Part shown: in pieces, positions 1-7,147 of the stretch
How positions within the stretch are numbered: position 1 is the stretch's first letter
How the letters are laid out: each line of letters begins with the position of its first letter
DNA from: an uncultured Oscillospiraceae bacterium
GTDB taxonomy: Bacteria > Bacillota > Clostridia > Oscillospirales > Oscillospiraceae
Direction: 5' to 3'
Assembly: GCA_910588635.1 (NCBI GenBank)
Contig: CAJUPW010000016.1
Location: 1-25,303, forward strand
DNA length: 25,303 nt
Notes under the pieces: model-generated
Told to the model about the DNA's origin: nothing
Database searches by the model: none
The model's input: only the letters and a program-made list of their open reading frames with translations
Program-made: the position numbers and the translations under genes

Positions 1-1720
1 GGGCGGCCTTGGAGTCGGTGGCGGTACAGTTTTTGCACTGGTGCCAGTGGCCGTCAGCGTCGGAGAGATAGTCCCCGGTGAAGTCGTGGCCGGCCAGCTC
101 GCCGTAGGGACTGCCGCAGGTGTCACAGACAGCCTTGTCCGTGCAGGTGGCTGTGCCGCCGGCGTGGGCGGCGTAGCTGTCCTTGCCGGCATCGTCGGTG
201 ATGGGACAGCCGGCGGCGGTACACTCATGCCAGTGGTGGGTATCGTTGGTGGTCCAATCCCCGTCCCAGGTGTGGTTGTGGGGAGGGATGGGGGCGATGA
301 CCACCGACTTGGCGAATTCATCGCCGACCTTGAGGGTGAAGACGTCCCCGTCCTCCTTGAGCTTCTTAAGCTCGGCGTCAGCCAGGTTGGTAAAGTCGTT
401 TGCCGTAGTGCTGCCCTGGATGGAGTACCCATCCGCCAGAATCTGGACGGTATCGTCCCCGAAAGCTGCCGCTGCGGTTGTGCCGCTGATCCTCACAACG
501 CCGCCGTCACTGACCTGAAGGTTTCCCCCCACATCTATATTAAGGCCAATACATTCCGCCTGGTCGAAGGGGGTGGACGCCGTCACCGTGAACTCCGCTC
601 CGCCGGTCACCTGAATGCCGCCGACGTAACCGCCGAAACACAGCATATCCGAGGCGGAGGCGGAGACCGTCAGCGTTCCCGTGCCCGTAACGGTCACAGG
701 AGAAAAATTGCTCATATCTCCGGTCATGATGCCCATGGCATATTTACCACTAATGGTGATATTGTTGTCGCTTCCATCGGCAAGCACGATGGTCAGCTCG
801 TCGCTGCAAAGAAGCCCAACCGCTATTACATCTAGCGGATACCCTTCGTTAACGTTCACGCCGTCCAGGGTCAGGGTGGGAGTACCGTTCACCACCGCGA
901 AGGAGGCCTTGCCGGAGGCGACGTTCTCGGGGACGCCGCGAAAGATATCATCGTAATTGTCCGCGGTCACCTGGACGGGCCCCAACGCCAGCATATGAAC
1001 ATTCGGGTCTGCCAGCCAGTCAATGGTGGCCTGCTCTTCCGGCGACAGGAAGGTGACATCGACAATGTCGGAGATCAGGCCCTCAAGGCTGTAGCCACCC
1101 TCTGAATACGTGATACCACAATAGTAGGTTCCGGATTCACTGGCGGTCAGGGAGGCGGAAGTCTGTCCCGCCACCGCCGTCCAACTGCGTTTTACAGTGA
1201 TAGTGGCGGTGGTAGGGGCTGTCCGGTCGTCATTATCTATATAGATATCTAACATCCCGCCCTCAGACGTGAAGGTGTACACACCTGGACTGACTTCTGT
1301 AGGATCATAAAAATCTCTTCCAACGCTCACTGAGGGCTCGGAGCCTCCGGAAAGAATTGTTATGGTGAGCTCATCGCCGGGTGCGGAAAGATAAACCATG
1401 CTGATGATAGCTTTCTCATCCTCCGCCTCCCAGTACCCGTTGGTGTAGCTGCCGGCGCGTATTTCGTCAGCGGCCAGCTGGTCCGCTTGGGGGTTTTCCT
1501 GTACCAAGGTATAGGTGGCAGCAGTATCCACCTTTTTGTACCATTGGAAGCCTTGGGATATCTCTCGCCCCATATAGGATGCCTCTACAGTGTAGTTGTT
1601 GTCCGCCGTGGGCTGCTGGATGATCGCCAGCGCGCTTTCTGCCCGCACTGTGATGGGCAGAATGCCCAGCAGCAAACAGAGGGTGAGCAAAACGGAAAAC
1701 AGACGTTTTGTATGTTTCAT
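1..1720 (-). CDS. large secreted surface protein, C-terminus beyond window edge
   Basis: The frame is open from an ATG at 1720 to the left edge, giving 573 codons with no stop, so the C-terminus is missing. A ribosome binding site (AGGAGGT) sits just upstream. The N-terminus is a signal peptide: basic MKHTKR, a hydrophobic run, then VRAES. Residues of roughly 30-200 look like an Ig-type fold, with a FQWYKK tryptophan strand and a later SGTYYCG strand. The middle is rich in G/T/V beta repeats typical of carbohydrate-binding or beta-helix surface modules. The last part carries Cys/His motifs (THHWHEC, DTCG, HWHQCKNC) common in clostridial wall proteins. It starts 15 nt after the anti-sigma-like gene, so it is probably in the sigma-factor operon and may be its target. 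The exact function is unknown; secretion is confident, ligand and anchoring are not. Confidence 0.8.
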   Translation of the reverse strand, partial: MKHTKRLFSVLLTLCLLLGILPITVRAESALAIIQQPTADNNYTVEASYMGREISQGFQWYKKVDTAATYTLVQENPQADQLAADEIRAGSYTNGYWEAEDEKAIISMVYLSAPGDELTITILSGGSEPSVSVGRDFYDPTEVSPGVYTFTSEGGMLDIYIDNDDRTAPTTATITVKRSWTAVAGQTSASLTASESGTYYCGITYSEGGYSLEGLISDIVDVTFLSPEEQATIDWLADPNVHMLALGPVQVTADNYDDIFRGVPENVASGKASFAVVNGTPTLTLDGVNVNEGYPLDVIAVGLLCSDELTIVLADGSDNNITISGKYAMGIMTGDMSNFSPVTVTGTGTLTVSASASDMLCFGGYVGGIQVTGGAEFTVTASTPFDQAECIGLNIDVGGNLQVSDGGVVRISGTTAAAAFGDDTVQILADGYSIQGSTTANDFTNLADAELKKLKEDGDVFTLKVGDEFAKSVVIAPIPPHNHTWDGDWTTNDTHHWHECTAAGCPITDDAGKDSYAAHAGGTATCTDKAVCDTCGSPYGELAGHDFTGDYLSDADGHWHQCKNCTATDSKAA

Positions 1721-1735
1721 GGTGTTGACCTCCTA

Positions 1736-2665
1736 TCAAAGCTCGTCTTGGGCGGGAAGGAACAGCCGGCCGGCCAGGTCCAGCAGGCTCTCCCGGCTGG
1801 CTCCCGTGTCCACGCTGAGGCTGTACAGCTGGCCGGGAACCACGTCAAACCAGACCACCTTGCCCGCGCCGCCGTCGTTCCAGGCCAGCCGGGCGGGACA
1901 CCAGCCCACCTCGGCCTCGGCGCGATGGCCGAACTCCTCCTCCACGCCGGAAATGTCGGCGAAGTCGGAGCTTGTGTCGTAGGTGACGGCGATGCGGTAG
2001 ACACAGCCCACGCCGTCCAGGGTGAAGGTGGTCTCCCCCACCGCCAGACCGTCCAGGTGGAAGGCGTTGTAGTGTATGTCCCCCGCGCCCTCCGGGGCAT
2101 TGTTCAGCTGTCCGCCCAGGGTGGAGAAGATGCTGTCCACCGTGTCCAACAGATCGGCGGGAGTCATGTCGGACCGGACAGACCACTGAATCTCATCGGA
2201 GTACCAGCTGACCTGTGCGGTCTTGTCGTTGGAGCGGAGGCTCAGGGCTGCGCCGCCGGCGCTCCAGTCCATCTGGTCGGTCCAGGTCTCGCCGTCGAAG
2301 ATATCCCGGGGCTCCTGCGTCCTCCACGCCCGGAGGGTGACGGCGTGGCCGTTCCGGTTGAATTCCGCCTGGGCGATGGGGGTTTCGCTGGAGCTGGGCA
2401 GCAGGTCGTAGCTTACGTTTCGGGCGTCCGCCGGCAGGGGCAGCTCATAGCCGTACCCGGCCAGATCGGCGGCGGTGACGCCGCTCCCCGGCGCGGCGGG
2501 CGACTGCCGGAACAGCACGCCGAGGACGATGCACAGGCAGGCGGCGGCCAAGCCCCCCCAAAGAACCGCGTGCTTGCGCTTTGGAACGGACAGGGCCTCT
2601 TCCAGCAGGTCGTCGGCCACAGCGTTCATAAACAGCAGAAATCGTTCATACACGCATTCGCTCAT
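1736..2665 (-). CDS. membrane-anchored probable anti-sigma factor
   Basis: This 309-residue protein starts at an ATG that overlaps the sigma-factor stop (ATGA at 2662-2665), so translation is probably coupled. GGAGGG precedes the start. An upstream in-frame extension is rejected because it lies inside the sigma gene and has no ribosome binding site. The protein has a short cytoplasmic N-terminus of about 30 residues, one membrane segment at about 31-51 (VLWGGLAAACLCIVLGVLF), and a long extracytoplasmic domain. That domain contains a WYSDEIQWSV...DLLDTVDSI stretch resembling DUF4367-type domains of Firmicute anti-sigma proteins. The anti-sigma role is inferred from the gene pair and topology. 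No zinc-finger ZAS motif is visible, so it is not a classical RsrA-type anti-sigma. Confidence 0.75.
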   Translation of the reverse strand: MSECVYERFLLFMNAVADDLLEEALSVPKRKHAVLWGGLAAACLCIVLGVLFRQSPAAPGSGVTAADLAGYGYELPLPADARNVSYDLLPSSSETPIAQAEFNRNGHAVTLRAWRTQEPRDIFDGETWTDQMDWSAGGAALSLRSNDKTAQVSWYSDEIQWSVRSDMTPADLLDTVDSIFSTLGGQLNNAPEGAGDIHYNAFHLDGLAVGETTFTLDGVGCVYRIAVTYDTSSDFADISGVEEEFGHRAEAEVGWCPARLAWNDGGAGKVVWFDVVPGQLYSLSVDTGASRESLLDLAGRLFLPAQDEL

Positions 2666-3213
2666 ACGCAGATTCCCTCCTCCTCCATAGCCCGGCGGAG
2701 CTTGCCGCGGGTGCGAAACAGGGCGGACTTGACCTTTTCCTCTCCCACGCCGCACTCCTGGGCAATCTCCCGGACGCTCATGCCGTACCAGTACCGCCGG
2801 AGGAAGTAGCGGCGGTGTTCCTTGCTCTGCCGACGGAGGAAGCGGTCAAGAAAGTCGCGGAAAATTACCTCGTCCGTCACACTGTCTACGGGATCAGGCA
2901 GGCTGTCGTTCAACTCCGCAAAGGTTTCCACCAGAGTGCTGTCCCGTTTTTGAGCGCGGTTATAGGCCAGCCGGTTCAGGGCCAGGTTTCGGGTGATGCG
3001 GCCCACAAAACCGCCTAAGTAGCCGGGCCGCTGGGGCGGGATCGCGTTCCAGGTCTGAATCCAGGTGTCATTGACACACTCCTCGCTATCCTGTTCGTCC
3101 CATAAAATGCGCCGGGCAATTGTCCGGCACATTGCGCCGTACTTTTCCGCCAGATGCGCGATAGCTTCCTCCGCCCGCCGGAAAAACAGCTCAATGATCT
3201 GTATGTCCGTCAT
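2662..3213 (-). CDS. ECF-family RNA polymerase sigma factor
   Basis: The 183-residue protein has the compact two-domain layout of extracytoplasmic-function sigma factors. Region 2 spans about residues 10-80, with RRILWDEQDSEECVNDTWIQ followed by R-rich core-binding helices (GRITRNLALNRL). Region 4 spans about 125-180, with a helix-turn-helix around MSVREIAQECGVGEEKVKSALF. There is no region 3 and no N-terminal extension, as expected for the family. The start is supported by GGGAGG eight bases upstream. The stop overlaps the next gene by 4 bases. It should direct RNA polymerase to promoters for envelope or stress functions, held inactive by the downstream membrane protein. A GCAAC/GTCTA promoter-like pair upstream would fit autoregulation (inference). 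Confidence 0.9.
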   Translation of the reverse strand: MTDIQIIELFFRRAEEAIAHLAEKYGAMCRTIARRILWDEQDSEECVNDTWIQTWNAIPPQRPGYLGGFVGRITRNLALNRLAYNRAQKRDSTLVETFAELNDSLPDPVDSVTDEVIFRDFLDRFLRRQSKEHRRYFLRRYWYGMSVREIAQECGVGEEKVKSALFRTRGKLRRAMEEEGICV

Positions 3214-3234
3214 TTCTCTACCTCCCTATATAAA

Positions 3235-3262
3235 TAGACAAATTTTTCGCCTCCGCCGTTGC
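3235..3262 (-). promoter_or_regulatory. candidate ECF-type promoter of the sigma operon
   Basis: On the minus strand GCAAC (3258-3262) is followed, about 18 bases later, by GTCTA (3235-3239). ECF sigma factors typically use an AAC-type -35 and a CGTC/GTCTA-type -10. The start point would fall near 3228, just before the ribosome binding site. No convincing sigma-A pair was found here. The call rests on two short motifs. Confidence 0.35.
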
Positions 3263-3319
3263 GCCTGAGAAAAATTTTTTTCTATTTGGTTTTTTCTCTC
3301 TTTTATTATTATTATACTA

Positions 3320-3350
3320 TTGACTTTCCACCAAGGGGAAGGTGTAAGGT
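3320..3350 (+). promoter_or_regulatory. MerR-family-type promoter with 19-bp spacer and dyad operator
   Basis: TTGACT (3320-3325) and TAAGGT (3345-3350) are separated by exactly 19 bases. This over-long spacer is the hallmark of promoters activated by MerR-family regulators, and both hexamers match those of the classical mercury-resistance promoter. An imperfect inverted repeat, ACTTTCCACC (3323-3332) and AGGGGAAGGT (3334-3343), lies in the spacer, with 7 of 10 positions symmetric. It drives the ABC efflux operon starting at 3474, leaving a leader of about 115 bases. The regulator itself is not in the window. Confidence 0.75.
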
Positions 3351-3473
3351 GGTCCAAATCGGGGACGGAAAAATTTAATGAAACTTTTATCTTTTCTTTG
3401 GAGAAATGTAAGGTTTATCCAGTACAATGTCCCAGGTATCAATCAACGGAACACCGGAATAAGGAGACTTACT

Positions 3474-5123
3474 ATGGAAACAACGACTGTCATGGCGCCC
3501 GAGACCTCTCAGGCGTCCGAAGGAAAAAAGGGGCGGAAGCTCCCTAAGCTTCACCTTCCAAAGAGCAAAAAGGGAAAAAAGTGGCTGCGCCGGGGTCTGA
3601 TCGCCGCCGCGGCCCTGCTGGCGGCGTACTGGTTTTTCCTCAAGCCATCTGGACCGGCCGTCCCCGCCGTGGGGCAGTACACCCCGGACGCCGTACAGCG
3701 CCGTGACCTGACTGTCGGGGTATCGGGCACGGGCACCGTCACCCCCATTGATTCCTACTACCTCAAGCCTCTGGTCACCGGCGAGGTGCTGGAAGCCCCC
3801 TTCGAGGTAGGCGACCGGGTGGAAAAAGGGGATGTCCTCTACCGCCTGAACGCCAAGGACGCTGAAATGAGCATCCAGCAGGCCGAGCTGTCGGTGCGGC
3901 AGGCCCAGAAGAGCTACGACGATCTGGCCGCCAACCTCACCGTCCGGGTGGGCGGAGCCGGGGTGGTGCAGAAGGTGCTGGTGCAGAAGGGGGACCTGGT
4001 CTCCCCCGGCACTCCCATCGCCGAAATTTCCGACACCTCCACCCTGACGGCGGTGCTCCCCTTCCACTCCGCCGACGCCCAGAACATCCGGGCCGGCCAG
4101 AGCGCCCAGGTGACCGTCGCCGGCACCATGGAGACCCTCTCCGGCACGGTGGAGTCGGTGTCCTCCGCCGAGCTGGTGGGCGCAGGCGGCGCCCTGGTCC
4201 GGAATGTAAAAATCCGGGTGAACAACCCCGGAGCCCTCACCGCCGCCAACTCGGCCACCGCCTCGGTAGGAGACGCGTCCTGCGCCGGCAGCGCCAACTT
4301 TGAGGAGGCTCTGCGCCAGACCGTGACAGCCCAGGCCGGCGGCGAGGTCACCGGCGTAAGCGTCACCGCCGGCAGCAAGGTGTCCGCCGGGTCCGCCCTG
4401 GCCACCCTGGGCGGGACCGCCGCCCAGAGCTCTCTGGAGGACCTGTCCATCGCGCTGGAGAACGCCAGGCTCTCCCTCCGGCGGGCTCAGGACGCGCTGG
4501 AGAATTACACCATCACCGCCCCCATCTCGGGCACCGTTATTGAGAAAAACATCAAGGCCGGGGACAACGTGAACAACATTGAGTCGGGGGCGCTGGCCGT
4601 CATCTACGACCTGAGCTACCTGAAGCTGGAAATGAACATCAGCGAGCTGGACCTGAGCAAGATCAAGGCGGGCCAGCGGGTGGACATCACCGCCGACGCC
4701 ATCCCCGGCGAGGTCTTTGAGGGCCGGGTGGACCGGGTGAGCATCAACGGCACCACCACCAACGGCTTTACCACCTACCCCGCCACCATCCTCCTGGAGG
4801 ACTACGGCGGATTGAACCCCGGCATGAACGTCTCCGCCGACATTGTGGTGGAGGAGATGGAGCATGTGCTGTCCGTCCCGGCGGCGGCGGTACAGCGGGG
4901 AGACACGGTGTTGGTCCCCCTGGAGGGCTGCCTCTCCCCTGACGGAACCTCCGTACTCGACCCCACAAAGACGGAGGAGCGCACCGTCACCCTGGGTGGG
5001 GGCGACGGAACCTATGTGGAGATCACCTCCGGCCTCAGCGAGGGGGACACCGTTCTGGTTCCCCTCCAGGCCCAAGGCGGAGGGGCCGGGGGCATGACCG
5101 GCATGGCCGTCGCCGTGTCCTAG
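3474..5123 (+). CDS. MacA/HlyD-type efflux adaptor with duplicated lipoyl modules
   Basis: The 549-residue protein starts at an ATG seven bases after AAGGAG; an ATG 96 bases upstream has no good site. A Lys-rich cytoplasmic tail precedes one membrane anchor (about 38-56). The outside part holds four biotinyl-lipoyl-like half motifs: about 97-127 (VTGEVLEAPFEVGDRV), 155-187, 285-312 and 347-380 (APISGTVIEKNIKAGDNV). Short helical segments lie at 131-152 and 318-345, followed by beta-barrel and membrane-proximal domains. Usual adaptors have one lipoyl pair and 350-450 residues, so this one appears internally duplicated. It is followed 15 bases later by the ATPase gene. In Gram-positive cells such adaptors pair with MacB-like transporters for peptides or drugs; the substrate here is unknown. 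Confidence 0.85.
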   Translation: METTTVMAPETSQASEGKKGRKLPKLHLPKSKKGKKWLRRGLIAAAALLAAYWFFLKPSGPAVPAVGQYTPDAVQRRDLTVGVSGTGTVTPIDSYYLKPLVTGEVLEAPFEVGDRVEKGDVLYRLNAKDAEMSIQQAELSVRQAQKSYDDLAANLTVRVGGAGVVQKVLVQKGDLVSPGTPIAEISDTSTLTAVLPFHSADAQNIRAGQSAQVTVAGTMETLSGTVESVSSAELVGAGGALVRNVKIRVNNPGALTAANSATASVGDASCAGSANFEEALRQTVTAQAGGEVTGVSVTAGSKVSAGSALATLGGTAAQSSLEDLSIALENARLSLRRAQDALENYTITAPISGTVIEKNIKAGDNVNNIESGALAVIYDLSYLKLEMNISELDLSKIKAGQRVDITADAIPGEVFEGRVDRVSINGTTTNGFTTYPATILLEDYGGLNPGMNVSADIVVEEMEHVLSVPAAAVQRGDTVLVPLEGCLSPDGTSVLDPTKTEERTVTLGGGDGTYVEITSGLSEGDTVLVPLQAQGGGAGGMTGMAVAVS

Positions 5124-5138
5124 GGAGGGCAATGAACC

Positions 5139-5882
5139 GTGGAACACCTCATTGAATTGAAAAACGTCTATAAAATATACCAGATGGGCGAGGAAACCGT
5201 CCACGCCCTGGACGGGGTGGACCTGACCATCGACCAGGGCGAGTTTGTGGCCATTGTGGGCTCCTCCGGGTCGGGCAAGTCCACCGCCATGAACATCATC
5301 GGCTGTCTGGATGTGCCCACCTCGGGCACCTACCACCTGGGGGGCGTAGACGTATCCACCATGGACGACGACCAGCAGGCGGAAATCCGCAACAAGATGC
5401 TGGGCTTCATCTTCCAGCAGTACAACCTGATCCCCAAGCTTTCCGTGCTGGAGAACGTGGAGCTGCCCCTGCTCTACGCCGGGGCGCCCGGCGACGAGCG
5501 GCGGGAGCGGGCTCTGAAATCCCTGGAGCGGGTGGGGCTGGCGGACAAGGGCAAAAACCTGCCCTCCCAGCTCTCCGGCGGACAGCAGCAGCGGGTTTCC
5601 ATCGCCCGGGCCCTGGCCGGAGACCCCAGCCTGATCCTGGCCGACGAGCCCACCGGCGCCCTGGACTCCCGCACCGGCCGGGACGTGCTGAAATTCCTCA
5701 AGCAGCTGCACCGGGAGGGAAATACGGTGGTCCTCATCACCCACGACAACTCCATCGCCGTGAAGGCCGACCGCATCGTCCGCCTTCAGGACGGCAAAAT
5801 CATCTACGACGGCGACTCCCGCGACCCCCGGGCAGTGGTCCAGCCCCACGGGGAGGACGAGGAAGAGGAGGTGGGCGCATGA
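5139..5882 (+). CDS. MacB/LolD-family ABC transporter ATPase
   Basis: The 247-residue ATPase begins with GTG, nine bases after GGGAGGG; the nearer ATG at 5132 is out of frame. All nucleotide-binding motifs are intact: Walker A GSSGSGKST (41-49), Q-loop Q93 in FQQYNL, signature LSGGQ (145-149), Walker B LILADE (165-170), and the switch histidine H202 in ITHD. Length and the KMLGFIFQQYNLIP sequence place it in the MacB/LolD/FtsE-like group that pairs with FtsX-fold permeases, which often work as mechanotransmitters rather than classical pumps. Its stop overlaps the permease start by 4 bases. It powers the transporter formed with the adjacent permease and adaptor. Confidence 0.95.
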   Translation: MEHLIELKNVYKIYQMGEETVHALDGVDLTIDQGEFVAIVGSSGSGKSTAMNIIGCLDVPTSGTYHLGGVDVSTMDDDQQAEIRNKMLGFIFQQYNLIPKLSVLENVELPLLYAGAPGDERRERALKSLERVGLADKGKNLPSQLSGGQQQRVSIARALAGDPSLILADEPTGALDSRTGRDVLKFLKQLHREGNTVVLITHDNSIAVKADRIVRLQDGKIIYDGDSRDPRAVVQPHGEDEEEEVGA

Positions 5883-7129
5883 ACTTTGGACAGTCCTTCC
5901 GCCTTGCGATAAAATCCCTCACCACCAGCAAAATGCGGGCCCTGCTCACCATGCTGGGCATCATCATCGGCGTGGGAGCGGTGATTGTCATCCTCTCCCT
6001 GGGCAACGGCCTCACCGGCATGATCCAGCAGCAGGTGGACAAGATGGGCATCAACATGATTCAGGTCCAGATCTGGTCTGTGGGAGACGGTATGATGCCC
6101 GACCCGGAGGAGCTGTATGACCTGGTGGACGAAAACCCCCATGTCCTCACCGGCGTATCCCCCTACATCAACCTGGGCGGCGTGGTCCGCCACGGGGACG
6201 AGAAGTTTGACCGGACTAGCGTGTACGGAATCAGCGAGATCATGTACAACGCCGCCACCAACTACACCATGGACGGCGAACAGCTGGCCAAGGGCCGCTT
6301 TATCAGCTACATGGATGTGGAGCGCCGGGAGGCCGTCTGCGTCATCGGGGCCTATCTGGAGCAGGAGGCCTTCGGCGGCGACGCACTGGGAAAAACCCTG
6401 TCCATTAACGGCCGGACTCTCACTGTGGTAGGCGTGCTCAAGCGCAACGCTGAATTTGAAATGCTCCCCGGCAGTCAGGACGATCAAATTTACATGCCTT
6501 ATACCACCGTCATGGAGATTATCGGTGACCGGTGGGTGGGCCTGTACATCTTCACCAGCACTTCCGGCGAGACTGCAAACGCCGCCAAAGGGGTCATTGA
6601 GGCCTACCTCAACAAGTTCTACCGGACGGATGACGGCATGTATAACTACTTCTACATCATGACCATGGCCGAGCAGGCCAACCAGATCAACGCCATGATG
6701 GGCGTGGCTATGGGCGTGCTGGTGGCCATCGCCGCCATCTCCCTGCTGGTGGGCGGCATCGGGATTATGAACATCATGCTGGTGTCCGTCACCGAGCGCA
6801 CCCGGGAGATCGGCGTGCGCAAGTCCCTGGGGGCCAAGCGCCGGGATATCCGCAGCCAGTTCGTCATCGAGGCGGGCACTACCTCCGCCATCGGCGGCCT
6901 GCTGGGCATCGCCTTCGGCTGGCTGCTGGCCAAGGGGCTGGGGATGCTCCTGGGCGGTATGCTGGTGGAGAGCATGGGCACCAGCGGCATCACCTTCGAC
7001 GCCACCCCCACCATGGGGGCCATCCTCCTCAGCTTCGGCGTGTCGGTGGGCATCGGCGTCCTGTTCGGCTACCTGCCCGCCAATAAGGCGGCCAAATTGA
7101 ACCCCATCGACGCGCTGCGGTACGACTAA
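5879..7129 (+). CDS. MacB-type FtsX-fold ABC transporter permease
   Basis: This 416-residue permease overlaps the ATPase gene by ATGA. It shows the MacB layout: one N-terminal membrane helix (about 20-43, LLTMLGIIIGVGAVIVI), a large extracytoplasmic MacB core domain (about 50-265), and three C-terminal helices (about 275-300, 325-350 and 378-402). The conserved cytoplasmic loop EIGVRKSLGAKRRDI and the terminal PxxxAxxLNPIDALR motif are typical of the family. The ATPase is on a separate chain, unlike Gram-negative MacB where they are fused. Together with the adaptor it probably moves peptides, antimicrobials or lipidic substrates out of the membrane. The substrate cannot be read from the sequence. 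Confidence 0.93.
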   Translation: MNFGQSFRLAIKSLTTSKMRALLTMLGIIIGVGAVIVILSLGNGLTGMIQQQVDKMGINMIQVQIWSVGDGMMPDPEELYDLVDENPHVLTGVSPYINLGGVVRHGDEKFDRTSVYGISEIMYNAATNYTMDGEQLAKGRFISYMDVERREAVCVIGAYLEQEAFGGDALGKTLSINGRTLTVVGVLKRNAEFEMLPGSQDDQIYMPYTTVMEIIGDRWVGLYIFTSTSGETANAAKGVIEAYLNKFYRTDDGMYNYFYIMTMAEQANQINAMMGVAMGVLVAIAAISLLVGGIGIMNIMLVSVTERTREIGVRKSLGAKRRDIRSQFVIEAGTTSAIGGLLGIAFGWLLAKGLGMLLGGMLVESMGTSGITFDATPTMGAILLSFGVSVGIGVLFGYLPANKAAKLNPIDALRYD

Positions 7130-7147
7130 AAGAAAGGAACATGCCAT

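Noticed and set aside
41..835. 264-codon plus-strand open frame at the left edge
   Set aside because: The minus strand encodes a continuous secreted protein with a signal peptide and ribosome binding site over the same bases.
5132..5140. ATG just before the ATPase GTG start
   Set aside because: It is out of frame with the ABC motifs; the GTG at 5139 is in frame and better placed relative to the ribosome binding site.
3387..5849. 820-codon open frame on the minus strand across the adaptor and ATPase genes
   Set aside because: It is a GC-skew shadow of the real plus-strand genes: low-complexity, His/Gly/Val-rich translation, no ribosome binding site and no known domain.
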